From: Pythium myriotylum
Taxonomy: Eukaryota > Oomycota > Peronosporomycetes > Pythiales > Pythiaceae
DNA length: 64,000 bases
Direction: 5' to 3'
NCBI GenBank assembly: GCA_023091665.1
Contig: JALJCQ010000006.1
Span: forward strand, 682,001-746,000
A model generated the notes under the pieces. That model did no database searches and was not told the origin of the DNA. It worked only from the letters and a program-made list of their open reading frames with translations. The position numbers and the translations under genes were made by a program. Of this stretch, positions 1 through 10,496 are shown piece after piece (within the stretch, counting starts at the first letter, position 1; every line of letters starts with the position of its first letter).

Positions 1-1357
1 TACTACTGGAACTGTCTTCTCGTGAACTCACGTCATCTTGAATGCCCTGTACTATCAAGTCTTCAACAATTTCCTGGGATTCGTCGAAATGTGCTGAAAA
101 ATGATCGAGCACGCGTTGAACAAACAAACTCGAGTCTTTCTTCGGCGTTGGAGCTGAAGTCGAAGGATTTGTGAATTTGACTCGACGAAGAGTCTGGATG
201 TGAGTCAGATTCTGAGTAGTGGATGACTGTAAAACCACTCCGTTAGGTCGGTATGGACTGATCCGAATCCACGCTTCGGAGGTAACCGAATATCCGGGAG
301 CAAATTGAAGTGAACACACGCCTGGACCCAAGCTGAGTTCGCTCACAATGAGCGCGCTCGTCTCGTCTGGATAATATCGAGAAACAAGATGACTTGGATT
401 CTCGACACCCGTGTCACTCGAGCTACCTGCTGGTCTGCCGAATAGCGTTACGACCACCCGGTCTTTCTCGGGCAACATCTACATTTTCGCAATTAAGAGT
501 TAATTGTAGCCCTAGATCACCAGAATTTCCAAATAGACTGACCTCAAAGTTGTTGCAGCGCGTTTCGTATCGAACGAGATGGTGGCGGAAAGCTTGAGTG
601 ACGGCTTCCTGGGAAAAGGGTACGACCCACGAGAACTTCATTTCGACCACCACACACCGCAGTTCTGGATAAGTTGCGCACATCTCACGCACGTTGCGGC
701 GAGAAACCCAGCTGCTTTCGGGATTAAACACTGCAGGTGCTTGACTGTACAAAGCATCCAAGCGATTTACAATGTCATCGTAGTGAATGTCCATACTGTC
801 GACAGCAGTGATCTGCACTCGTTTGAGCGAGTTGGCCCCTGGAATGTCCTGCACACGCATATTTATGAACAAATCCACGTACAAATCATCTCAAACCCAA
901 CAGCTCGTACCTCTTCCCGTGGCTCCCGTTCCAGGAATCTCATTAGCTCCTTCGCCTTGGTGATCTGACTCTGCAGCATCTGTCGAAGTCTCGCATTCTC
1001 TGCCTCTACAGACTGCCGCTTACTCTGCTGGCAGGAAGCGAGCTCTGCCCAGATCGAAACGAGCTCAAGTTCGCGGGGGTCTCTGTTCTGTGCATCGGCG
1101 ATCCGTTTCGTGGTCGCGATTATTTCGTCCTCGAGTTTCTCGACCGTGCTGCGTAAGGCCGCGATCTCATCCTTCCGGCGGGTGCGCTTGCGTTTTCTCA
1201 CAGGTTTGTCAGTTAGTGAATCGTCTTCATCGCCGGCGCTGGTGTCGGGCGACTCATGACTGTTAATCCAGTCCATGTAATCATCTTGCACATCGTCGAG
1301 GAGCGCGAGCGCGACCTGGAGTGCGACTTTGTCCCGTTGGTCGAGTGAGCGGTGCAT
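1..1357 (-). CDS. bZIP-like/START-like family protein, 3' end beyond window
   Basis: Three exons on the minus strand: 1357-911, 848-543 and 478-1 (continues past the left edge), with phase-0 GT-AG introns of 62 and 64 bp. Exon 1 starts MHRSLDQRDK, has an acidic segment, a strongly basic patch (VRKRKRTRRKDEI) and a heptad coiled coil, then a second coil (WAELASCQQSKRQSVEAEN). Exons 2-3 form a START-like half with the motifs VSRRNVREM, LPEKDRVVVTLF and WIRISPYRPNG. It is the closest paralogue of the divergent gene at 2.9-4.4 kb, which supports the start and splice sites. A truncated, frameshifted copy lies at 45.75-46.79 kb on the other strand. A role as a dimeric nuclear regulator is inference from the basic patch. 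Confidence 0.8.
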
Positions 1358-2892
1358 TGAGTTGTGTGCAAAGTCAAGAGTGCGGACAGTCGGCGGACAC
1401 GGACGATTACGGGAGAGAATGCTGGTCGTTGTCCGGTTCGATGGACTACAACTTGACTAAGTGTTGGACACTCGGTTATCCACTCGGGTCCGAAGAACGG
1501 ACTGGATAATCCAGCCCCATAGACGCCGTCGATTACGTAGTGAGTGTGATGGGCAGCGCATTTTCGAAGTGATTATTCTTTATGATGATTGCACTCCTCA
1601 ACAGCTGCAACACATTGGAACGAAGACTTCCGCGTGCACCGCACACAGAAAAAGAGCAACATTTATCGTACAGGGCAATGCCGCCGTCCCCACAAGAGCA
1701 GGCTATTAAAATAGCCTGTTCTTGTGAGCCTGGACCTGTTAAAAAACAGGTTCAGTTCAAAGTCGAACGAACGAGGACTACGAGTTTGCAACTTCTGTGT
1801 TTTCGGCGATTAGGCGGGTCCTTCGATCAACTCGTTCGATCTATTCACGACTTTATGGATGAGTGACTGTACACAACTTGACCGAACCAATGCATCATGA
1901 ACAGAAGACATCGTTGCGACCTCGCATTTTCACGTTTGGGAAGCGCCCAGGAGGTTCTCAAGCATCGTGTTGCAATCCAAGCCGAATACAGCGTATACCA
2001 TCGTTCTCTTGATTACTGGAAGGTTGGTCTCAGCCCCGAGATGGTTCTCCCGACAGGCCGACCAAATTAACCAAACGAATGAGGAAGTCTTTTTACAGTA
2101 ACATCATCTCGCGATGAGAACGACTGCCTGCGCATGTCGCACAATAATACAGCACCTCGTGGTCTGAGTTCCTGTCTATTTGGTCAACAGGCTTTTGCTG
2201 TTGACCACCTCGAGTGAGGTCGTCAACTGAGAATGTTGACGTTGTTGAACTCACTGCTTGCGCAAGCGAAGACGGGCCTTTCACTTCACACCGAGGAGAA
2301 CGCACACGGAAGACACGAACTGGCATCCATGTCCGCGTCGCCCCAGCTGTCGACAACTCGAGTCCTGGCCACGAAAGGAGACCCCGCTCTCCACACAACA
2401 GGGCGACAGTAGCCGTTCGCGGACCACAAGGTGAGTGCAACGGATCCCACACCCTCTCAAGAGAGATGGGGGCTCAGCATTCAGCGCGAGAGCCCCACCG
2501 AACACTGCTGACTTCAGAGAGGAGACCAAAAAAAAATCTTGGAATTTTTTTCATGGAGCGTAGCGACAGTATTATAATGAAACAAAAAAAAACAATCGTG
2601 GCCACATTGCTCGAGTCGCTCGCGTCTCCGAAGTGCATGGGAGCGAGCTCACTCGACTGCATCGCGTTGAAATTTGCGAGCGAGTTCTCCAAGTTGAGAC
2701 GCGCTCGTGTAATCAGTTAGTTGACGTGATTATCAGAGCTGGAGAAAGGTAATCTTTCTGAAAGTTGCTGAACTCGTTAATTACGCCACATAGCCACTCT
2801 ATTTACTTCATTTACTCTCGTAGCCCCGACCACCTGGTGAGCTGCCCATGAGCTCATGTCTGCCTCCGGCTGTCCGCATTCCTCAGCTCGCC
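1358..2892. other. intergenic region between divergent genes
   Basis: About 1.5 kb separates the start codons of two divergent paralogues and should hold both promoters. No convincing gene was found. The visible structure is a pair of inverted repeats (listed separately) and A-rich tracts near 2526-2545 and 2583-2590. Confidence 0.5.
1691..1726. repeat. 17-bp near-perfect inverted repeat with 2-nt spacer
   Basis: The arms 1691-1707 and 1710-1726 are complementary except for one position, which would be a G-U pair in RNA. A second short stem (acctgtt/aacaggt, 1734-1751) follows directly. It lies in the shared upstream region of two divergent genes. It could be a cruciform, a protein-binding palindrome or a transcript hairpin; the function is unknown. 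Confidence 0.75.
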
Positions 2893-4362
2893 ATGCGCCG
2901 CTCGCTGGACCACGGCGACAAGGTCGCGCTGCAGGCCGCGCTCTCGCTCCTCGACGACATGGCCGACGACGAAATGGACTGGATCTTCGGCCGCGACTCG
3001 CCCGACGACAGCGGCGGCAGCGTCGTCGACGACGACGGCTCGCCGGCGCCCGTGGCCGGCAAGCCCGCGCGCAAGCGCAAGCGCAACCGCCGCAAGGACG
3101 AGATCACCTACCTGCGCAACAAAGTGCAAGAGCTCGAAGGCGTGCTGGCCGCGACCACGCAGCGCATCGCCGACGCGAACGGCATCGATCCGCGCGAAGT
3201 CGAGCTCATCTCGATCTGGGAAGAATTCGCGTCGCGCCAGCAGCGCAAGAGACAGTCGACAGAGGCCGAGAACGCGAAATTGAGGGAGATGCTCGAAGGC
3301 CAAGTCAAAGTGGCCAAAGAGCTCATGCGGTTCCTCGAGCAGCAGCCGCGAGAAGAGGTAATATAAATATTTTGCGTGAGGAGATTTGTCATATTCTCAT
3401 TTAACGAAAATGGGTGGATGGGTAGGATATCCCAGGCTTGCGCGCGCTCAAACGGCTGCAGATCTCGGCTGTGGACATTACGGAAGTGAATCACGACGAC
3501 TTAGTGCGGCAGATGGATGCGTTGTACGCGCAGACTCCGACGATCTTGGATCAGAAGAGCGAGTGGTTGTCCCGCCGCAATTTCCAGGATGTTCATGTGA
3601 AAGACGATGATCTGGACGTTGTGATGGTCGAAACCAAAAAGTCGTGGGTCGTCCCGTTTGAACCGGAAGCTGTGGCTCGAGTTCTTCGTGAACGGTCCGA
3701 GACGTCGAGTCTCCAAAGTCGTTGTACCCATTTTGAGGTGAAAGTGTTTATGTCCTAGCTTGTGCTGTCCATTTATTAACGGATGTGTGGTGTTGTAGAC
3801 ACTACCAGAGAAAGATCGATTGGTGGTGACACTGTTCAGTGGATCAACTGATGCTATGAGTGGCACCAGTGTCGAGGTGCCTGGTCGCCTCGTAACTCGA
3901 TACTACCCCGACTCGGCTGGCTTTGTCATCGTGAGCGAGCTCAACGTCGAACCTCCATCGTCGCTCACAAGGCAGTCACTGGGATACGCGGTCCACTCTC
4001 AAGGCTGGATGCGAATATCCGCGTACAGACCCAACGGCGAAAGTTTGATTTCGTCAACGACCCAGCATCTCACTCACATCCAGATCCTTCGTCACATTCG
4101 CATCATCCCTCGCTCGCTATCAGCTCCAGGACAGAGGAGAAACGTCGGCATGTTCAGCGAGATTGTTCTCGGTCATATCACTGAAGATCTAAACGAGTCG
4201 CAGCACATGCTCGACGACATGCTGCTACAGAACGCTCTCGACAATCCCAGTTCGAGCAGTTCATCTCCTCCCGTCGAAACACCGAGTCCGACTCCAACTC
4301 CCGAGCCCAAACCAACGAACGTGGGCGAATCCAACGACGTCGAGTTCGAAATCGCGCTATAG
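2893..4362 (+). CDS. bZIP-like/START-like family protein
   Basis: Join of 2893-3357, 3426-3737 and 3799-4362; 446 aa; both introns (68 and 61 bp) are phase 0. The start at 2893 (MRRSLDHGDK) matches the divergent paralogue; an upstream in-frame ATG at 2848 is less likely. The order is: acidic N-terminus, basic patch KPARKRKRNRRKDEI, coiled coil YLRNKVQELE, second coil WEEFASRQQRKRQSTEAEN, then a START-like half (LPEKDRLVVTLF, SQGWMRISAYRPNG) and a Ser/Pro-rich tail. The patch resembles the C-terminal half of a bZIP basic region but lacks the canonical invariant Asn block. The first exon is very GC-rich. Probably a nuclear dimer; ligand and target are unknown. Confidence 0.82.
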
Positions 4363-4718
4363 CTGCAAATTCCATGCGCGTTTTCATTTGTATCTCTCTA
4401 GCAAGTTTAAGAATTTTGTAAAAACCCTGAGACGTGTCCTTCGACTCATTCTTGCACCCAGCGAGGATTGCAAATATATCTGTCTGCACTGGGTGTCACA
4501 AACCCAAAGCGAAGCCTCGCGTCCGACGTGACATCCCTCTTCCTCGTCCTGAGTTATCCACCACACAAGTCTCACGTGAGAATATTTTTTTTGACGATGA
4601 GTCGAAAAACTCGGCCGGTGGAATGATGGTACACCCAGTCGGAATGTCGGTTGGAGCTTCTCACGAGCTCATGTGGTCGCCACGCTTTATTCGCAAGAAC
4701 CCCCGAGCACCCCGAGAG

Positions 4719-4743
4719 CCCCCCCCCCCCCCCCCCCCCCCCC
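4719..4743. repeat. C25 homopolymer upstream of a start codon
   Basis: An uninterrupted run of 25 C lies 14 bp before the ATG at 4758. It is probably in the 5' UTR or promoter. If translation began at an upstream in-frame codon it would encode a polyproline stretch. Length polymorphism is likely, and so is assembly error. Confidence 0.85.
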
Positions 4744-4757
4744 TTCCGCCCCACGCG

Positions 4758-6062
4758 ATGAGCAGCGACGACGAGCCGATTTCGCTGCTGGACGTCGACT
4801 TCAACGTCGACGACGACCCGGAGATCCTGCGCGCCGCGCTCGACTTCATCGAGGCCTGCGACCACAGCGACGAGGCGAGCGACGACTCCAGCGACGACGC
4901 CACTCTCCGATCGGCGGCGTCGTCGCCCGAGCCGGCGCAGCCGCAGGCCGAGACCGAGGCGCCCAAGCCGCGCGCTGCGACGCGCAACCGCCGCAAGGAA
5001 GAGATCCTCGAGCTGCGCAAGCTCGTGGCCGAGCTCGAGAAGCAGGTCGCCGGCACGAAGCGCAAGCTGCGCGTTCCCGAGACGCTGCCGTTCGCGATCT
5101 CGAGCGACGGCGAAGACGCCTCGACCGACGTGAACGTCGTCTGGCAGCAGATCTCGAGACGCCAGCAGCAAGAGCGGCAGCAGGCCGAGCTCGAGAACAT
5201 GAAGCTGCGCGGAATGGTCATGGACCAGCTCAAGGTCGCGCGCGAACTCACGCGCGTGGCTAAGCGACGCGCGCTGCTCGGGGTATGTCAAGCGTTATGG
5301 TGGGAGAGTGTGGGGGTATCCAGAGACTGATGCGTTTGTTGTCTTCGTCTATGACAGGATCACACCGAATCGATTCCGTTCCCGGACGAGATCTTCGCGT
5401 CGTCGTCGCCGCCGCGGTACGCGAGCGCCGACAGCGAGTCGCCTCTGATGGTCCGCATCTATCCGGCGAGACCGAGTATCCCGACTCGTATCGGCATGGC
5501 GGCTCTCCCCGAGTTCGAGTCTCACGTGGACGTGTTCCAAGACGCCAAGGCGATGGAAGGCACACCCGTCAACGAGGCCTGGAGGCGTCCAGCCATCACA
5601 CAGGCCTCGCGTGTCGAGAAGTCATATGCCACACGCTTGGCCTGGCAGACGTTGCTGCGCCAGTTCCTCGCACGACGACGAGACAATTTCTGCCACGACC
5701 GCGTCGAAGACGGCATCGAGGCGGCAGAGAAGGGCAGATCGGTCGCAGTCACCAACGACTCGCGGCTCGTGTACACGAAACGATTCAACGACGACAGCGA
5801 CGAGCTCGCGTCTCCCCTTTGGCGTCCGCGTGCGCTCTGGCAGAGCCCGGCGGCGTTGCTGTCGTCTCTACTTGCGCCAAGTGGCTCGGCGACTATCAAT
5901 CTTCGGCTGTTCCGGCTGAACAAGGCAGAGCCCAGCACTGAAACCTTCGACGACGATGCCTCGAGCATCGCACGACGAGGTATCCTCTCACTTCGCAGCT
6001 GTGCACCACGGTCTCTGGATACCTGGCAGCGGTCATCGCTTCGGGCGTCCTCATGTTTCTAA
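4758..6062 (+). CDS. bZIP-like protein with unrelated C-terminal half
   Basis: Join of 4758-5282 and 5358-6062, 409 aa, phase-0 intron of 75 bp (gtatgt...gacag). Exon 1 is a standard family module: acidic N-terminus with ILRAALDFIEACD, basic patch ATRNRRKEEI, a coil, then WQQISRRQQQERQQAELEN. Exon 2 is open for about 234 codons but shows none of the START-like motifs of its neighbours. It is Arg-, Ser- and Leu-rich (for example TRLAWQTLLRQFLARRRD) and I do not recognise it. The start was chosen by similarity to paralogues. Exon shuffling, an old frameshift or a decayed START region could each explain the C-terminus. Confidence 0.65.
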
Positions 6063-6730
6063 GGCACTATGCATGTTTCATACTGCGTAACGTTACGACA
6101 TCTCTGTATATGAGTACGATGGGAAGGAAGTGCTCCTATGTAATAAACTCGATCCAACCACGCGAATCATTCCGGGATTTGCTCGATGCCATTCATTGAT
6201 TGCCAGCGTGGAGACGAGATTATGACCCAATCGACCGACGCCACGACGGCAGAGAAAACCAACCATCCTCGACGACAGAGAGTCAGTCGTGAAGCCACAT
6301 TGGAAGAGGAATGACAGACTAAACAACTCGATCGTGAACCATTGTAAGAACTACACAGCCAATCTTGGGGGGCCACGCCATCGGCCGTAGAACTGACGAA
6401 GTGGCTGTGGCTCTCGGTGATAGCCGTTAACAAGGGGTCGAAGCCTTCTAACATTTTTATCCCTACTAGAGGACTTCGCCTTAAGGGATATTGATGGACG
6501 TTCGACAACTCTGTCGAAGTGAAAGAGCCGTTTGCGAACACCGTTACTGATCAAGCCAATCCGAATGTGCCAACGCTATCGTAGATGGCAACGAAGAGGT
6601 GCGAGCTCATGTGGCGAGAACAAACAGCATTGTTTTCGCTACGAGTATCCGACCCGATCACTGATGACGTGGCAATCACTTCGCAACTTTCAGCGCCTCG
6701 CAATCGGATCGGTGGTTGTGGATTAAAGTC
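6063..6730. other. intergenic, no gene seen
   Basis: No coding similarity to the family, repeat or RNA gene could be supported in this 668-bp gap. Confidence 0.4.
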
Positions 6731-7210
6731 ATGAGTGAGGATCAGGACAACTGGCAAGAACTCTTGGCGATCGATGACGACCATGACCGAGAACTTCTTA
6801 CTACTGTGCTGGATTTCATCGACTCAGTTGATGACTCTGACGACATGGTTCAAACTCCAGCTGTGTCGGGTCTTGACAGCTATCCTCCGCCTCAAACCAA
6901 CCCTCCGGCAACGAAACAGCCACGACATAAGGATGAGATCGCCACACTTCGATTGCTAGCCGCAGAACTGGAGCTCCGAGTCTCTGAGCTTCGTGCGGGT
7001 GACGACAGAAGGCCGGCGAAAGATTCGCCACAATGGGAAGGGATCGCGCACCGTCAAAAGTCGCAGCGACAATTGGTTGAGATCGAAAACTCCAGACTAC
7101 GTGAGTCGTTGAAGACTCATCTGAGACTTGCGCAGAGACTTGTCCGCACAGCGAGACGTGCTGTAAAAATGGCGGATCGTATAATAACTGATAGTGACAA
7201 GAACATGTGA
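6731..7210 (+). CDS. coiled-coil-only family member (probable remnant)
   Basis: A single open frame of 159 codons starting MSEDQDNWQELL. It carries the N-terminal hallmark TVLDFIDSVDDSDD, a weak basic patch (KQPRHKDEI), the coil LRLLAAELELRVSEL and the second coil (WEGIAHRQKSQRQLVEIEN). It ends soon after the coil, where its paralogues splice to the START-like exon. No START-like exon was found in the following 1.3 kb. A donor-like gtaaaa after ARRA near 7166 may be a relic of the lost intron. It may be a truncated pseudogene or a functional dimerisation-only protein. Confidence 0.55.
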   Translation: MSEDQDNWQELLAIDDDHDRELLTTVLDFIDSVDDSDDMVQTPAVSGLDSYPPPQTNPPATKQPRHKDEIATLRLLAAELELRVSELRAGDDRRPAKDSPQWEGIAHRQKSQRQLVEIENSRLRESLKTHLRLAQRLVRTARRAVKMADRIITDSDKNM

Positions 7211-8495
7211 AGTTTTGAGTTGGGCGACGGAGAATTTTCAACGTATATATCCACATCTCCGTTTTCAAGCCCGCAAACTCCCAGCTGTCGATGCTCAGGC
7301 ATGATCGAGATGATTGTGGACACAAGCGAATTTTATCGGTGCTGCAATGAATCACACCAAAGGATCGCCAAGCCCGTTGTTCATGAACGAAACGGCATTT
7401 GCTTATCAGAGAATCAAAATCTCCAGGCTACCCCACAAGAAAGGGGTGAAATGACCGACTGCCCTTGGCGTTTTTCTCTCGAGAGGAGTTGCAAAGTTTG
7501 TTTGCACATCATTACCTGAATGTGAGTGAGGCAATGCCTGGATAGCAAATTTGGGGTACAGTACTTCGATTTTATGCAATCGGCGACCGGCGATGTCGAG
7601 CACAACCATCACTTCAACAGCAAGGAAGTTGTAAGCATACTGATGGCGTTGACGACGAGATGGACTGGGTGCCTGTGATGCGGATAAGGCACCTGGAGAA
7701 GCATACTTAGCCTGTTTCCGCCGATTGCGTTCGCAGGTGCCAGTCGAGCGACTATAATCATCGCGGAGGTTTGGGACCGTAAACCAGCGTCGGGAAGCTG
7801 AGTGGAGTCAGGTGGGCGCAGACAGTGTACTGGACAGAGAGATCTTTTCGAGAAGAGATCGTACAGATTGAAACCGACCAGGTGACGAAGGTTTGCGATA
7901 CCTTTGGTGATCACAACAATCTCAGATTGTCAATCCAGACGTCGAACTTGTATGAAGCTGTGCAACACGGAAGAGAATTCAGTCGGCCGACGTGATCAGC
8001 CTCATCGTTACCCATACGTTGCGTTAGAACGCTGCCACTTGAAGAGGGGACTGGGATGGGCTCTCCGAGTTGATGTGTTCAATCGAATAGTAGGCGGTTG
8101 TGGAATGCAGACAGCTACGGCTTAGTGTGCATAAAACGATCGAGTCAGTGTACGGGACGCAGACAACGCTGGAGTAGCGAAATGCTGTCAAGTTTCGATT
8201 CTTTCTCACCAACACCATGTTATCCGTGAATGCGGAGGGACAAGGGCGATCTTGGTTGCTGATGTTGAGAAGATCCGACTTCTGTCCCGCTTTCTATCTT
8301 CCTACGATCCCCTCACTCCGACTCCGTAGCCGAGGGCGGTGATGAGAATCATGCGAAATAAATCTGATAACGGAGTAACAAGCATCACCCGGGACTGGTG
8401 TCGAGTTAGGCAACTTGACTGGGACTTTCTTGACGTTTCTTTGGCGTCGAGTCTCCTGGCAGGCTGGTCGGTGAGCACTCGGTCTTAGTTCGCTC
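7211..8495. other. intergenic, no gene seen
   Basis: About 1.3 kb was searched for a START-like exon belonging to the preceding coiled-coil fragment and for other genes; none was recognised. Confidence 0.4.
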
Positions 8496-8509
8496 TCACT
8501 CCGCAATTT
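8496..8509 (+). promoter_or_regulatory. oomycete-type initiator-like element
   Basis: The sequence tcactccgcaattt closely resembles the oomycete core promoter element (remembered consensus TCATTYYNCAWTTT). It sits 56 bp upstream of the ATG of the small secreted-protein gene, a normal spacing for an oomycete transcription start. Confidence 0.65.
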
Positions 8510-8565
8510 GCGACCAACCCTGCCCACGGCAACCTCCATCAAGTTCAACCAAGCCCCTCTTCGCT

Positions 8566-8772
8566 ATGAACGCTCGCACGCTGCTTCTGATCGCTGCCGT
8601 CGCCTCCAGCGCCGTCTTCGTTCAAGCCGAGACCCAAGCTCTTCGTGCCGAGGAGCCGCCGCGTGATCTCAAGGCCGACGCGTACTGCAACCCCAACTAC
8701 CCTCCGTCGTGGTGCACCAAGAGCCCGCCACGTCAGCTTGAGGCCACCCCAGAGGCCATCAGCGACAACTGA
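8566..8772 (+). CDS. small secreted protein, effector-like
   Basis: Intronless, 68 aa. A clear signal peptide (MNARTLLLIAAVASSAVFVQA) precedes a mature part of about 46 residues with two cysteines (YCNPNYPPSWC), rich in Pro, Glu and Lys. There is no strict RxLR motif, though ALRAEE follows the signal peptide. An initiator-like element lies just upstream. It is unrelated to the surrounding family. Secretion is well supported by the sequence; an effector or cell-wall role is inference. Confidence 0.7.
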   Translation: MNARTLLLIAAVASSAVFVQAETQALRAEEPPRDLKADAYCNPNYPPSWCTKSPPRQLEATPEAISDN

Positions 8773-8953
8773 ATCGACTGAGGCGGTCTTCACGGACGAA
8801 TGTGCCAATTTCGAACCAAATTGACACAAATTGTTTGTTGGTGTTGACTCACTGGACCCAGTTGTCTGTCATCTGCACAAATGGTCATTATTGCAGAAAT
8901 TGAAAATATTGATGACATCCTTCGAAATTGGTATTTCTCTTTCACAATTCACG

Positions 8954-10118
8954 ATGGACTTGGACGACGGAGACGCCGTGTTCACAGCCGCCCTCGCATT
9001 CATTGACGACGTCTACGGCGTCGGAGCCACCGCCAAGAGCTCTGGGAAGGACTCGATACCCGGCTCGCGTCGTCGGCTGCGCTGCCACGCGCAACGGCGC
9101 GACGAGATCCAGCAGCTCCGTCGGGATGCCGAGGAGCTACGCTACGATGTCGAGCGGCTTCGTGCGTCACGACGGAGAAACAGCTCGGAGCGGAGTCGAC
9201 TGTGGGCTGACATTGCACTTCGCCAGCGAGGCGAGCGAGAGAAAAGCGTGCGCGAGAATGCGCTGTTGAAGGAGGTCGCGAGGACGCAACTATCGCTGGC
9301 TCGGCGAGTAGACCGCGTGCTGGATGAATTCATACGCCTTCAGCCAGCACAGGTGCGTTGTGGGAGTGTGTGATGTCGTGAATTCGTGCTCAGGACGATA
9401 TACTTACAATCGACAACATGCAGAATTCTTGCGGAGTGGTGGTCCATAAGCCGCTCGCCGCGACGCCTTTCAAACCCGTTCTTAGTCGCCGGATAAACGA
9501 AGTCACCAAGTCTGCTCGCCTCGAGTGGACGAGTGAGAAGATTTCCGTGGAATCTACATATCGCCGAGCGACCGTCGAGCCTGACTCGACTGGTAGCGGC
9601 ATAATTGTTCGTGTCACTCGCGTCACTTCCACCCGTACAAGATGTCCGTGGTCAGCGATGTCATTTGGAAACTCTTGGCAGGAAACTCGATCGAATTCTA
9701 TGATGGGCAGTCGAACGAAATTTGGAGCACGTGTAAGTACAGCATCGATAAGCCGTTCGGGCACTTCGAGGTGCAGGGCCCCTCAGTGCTTCGACGGGTG
9801 TACTCCCATGACGGTTCCGTTGTGATGGCATGGGCGTCGCTTTCATCGCCTGATGAAGTATCACGTCAAATGCATGGCCTTGAAATTCACGAGACAGCGT
9901 GGTTGAGAATCCAGCGTACGCATGTAACCAACAACAAATCAATTGTGAAGACCGAGTCTGTGCACTCGCTACACATCCGACCGGCAACTCCCGACGTCAA
10001 ACGCACTCAAGTCGAACGGATTGCAGCTTTTGTGGCTCGATCTTTTAATGAAGACGCTGAAGTGCACCGGCAACATCTCGAGAATCATTTACTGGACGCA
10101 AGCATTAGCGCAAATTAG
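8954..10118 (+). pseudogene. bZIP-like/START-like family gene with frame break
   Basis: Exon 1 (8954-9352) is intact: MDLDDGDAVFTAALAFIDDVYG, basic patch HAQRRDEI, coil, then WADIALRQRGEREKSVREN. A 70-bp intron ends at about 9422. Exon 2 opens with PLAATPF, matching the family PxGTPF motif, but the rest of the START-like region (HPYKMSVVSDVIW through HLENHLLDASIS) is in another frame. The change falls somewhere in 9500-9610, and no GT-AG intron restores the frame while keeping all motifs. So this is a pseudogene, or it has a sequencing indel or an unrecognised second intron. The sequence cttttcacaattcacg-type motif just before the ATG may be an initiator. Confidence 0.6.
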
Positions 10119-10496
10119 CGCAATTGCTGGACTTAAGGCAACTTCTCGGATTTCAACAGCAATTCCAGCTCGCAGGTGAGGCATTTCCAGATAATCCGCT
10201 ATGCTCCGGTAATCACGGACGAGACGGTTACGGAGGATTCTAACGCGCTTTGACAATTCAAACGGTTTAGGTGACCACGCAGTTCCGTGCCATCAACAAT
10301 AGCGAACATTTACGAACAGGTCCCGGACCAATTAAATCACGAACCAGCCAAAATCATGGGATCCTTGGATAAGTGGAGGGTTTGAAGATTGTTGAAGCAT
10401 GTTGGAGCAATGCATTTGAAACACAAAGCGATTTGTATACACCCGGCATAAATAAATGTGCTCGAAGCCACATTCGTCTGGTATCCCACCCGTTGG
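10119..10496. other. gap between convergent genes
   Basis: It lies between the 3' ends of two convergent family members. No gene or clear terminator structure was seen. Confidence 0.4.

Noticed and set aside
2854..3404. Long open frames on both strands over the GC-rich first exon at 2.9-3.4 kb
   Set aside because: They are compositional shadows of a clear coding exon; only the annotated frame has family motifs and splice sites.
4434..4757. In-frame upstream extension of the gene at 4758 through the C25 tract (polyproline)
   Set aside because: Paralogues start at an acidic MxxDDE-like sequence, and the extension has no family similarity.
5990..6130. Hydrophobic segment in an alternative frame (GYLAAVIASGVLMFL) suggesting a transmembrane tail
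   Set aside because: The frame is stopped just upstream and no splice joins it to the coding frame.
9390..9764. Minus-strand open frame of 124 codons
   Set aside because: Antisense to a START-like exon and without recognisable motifs.
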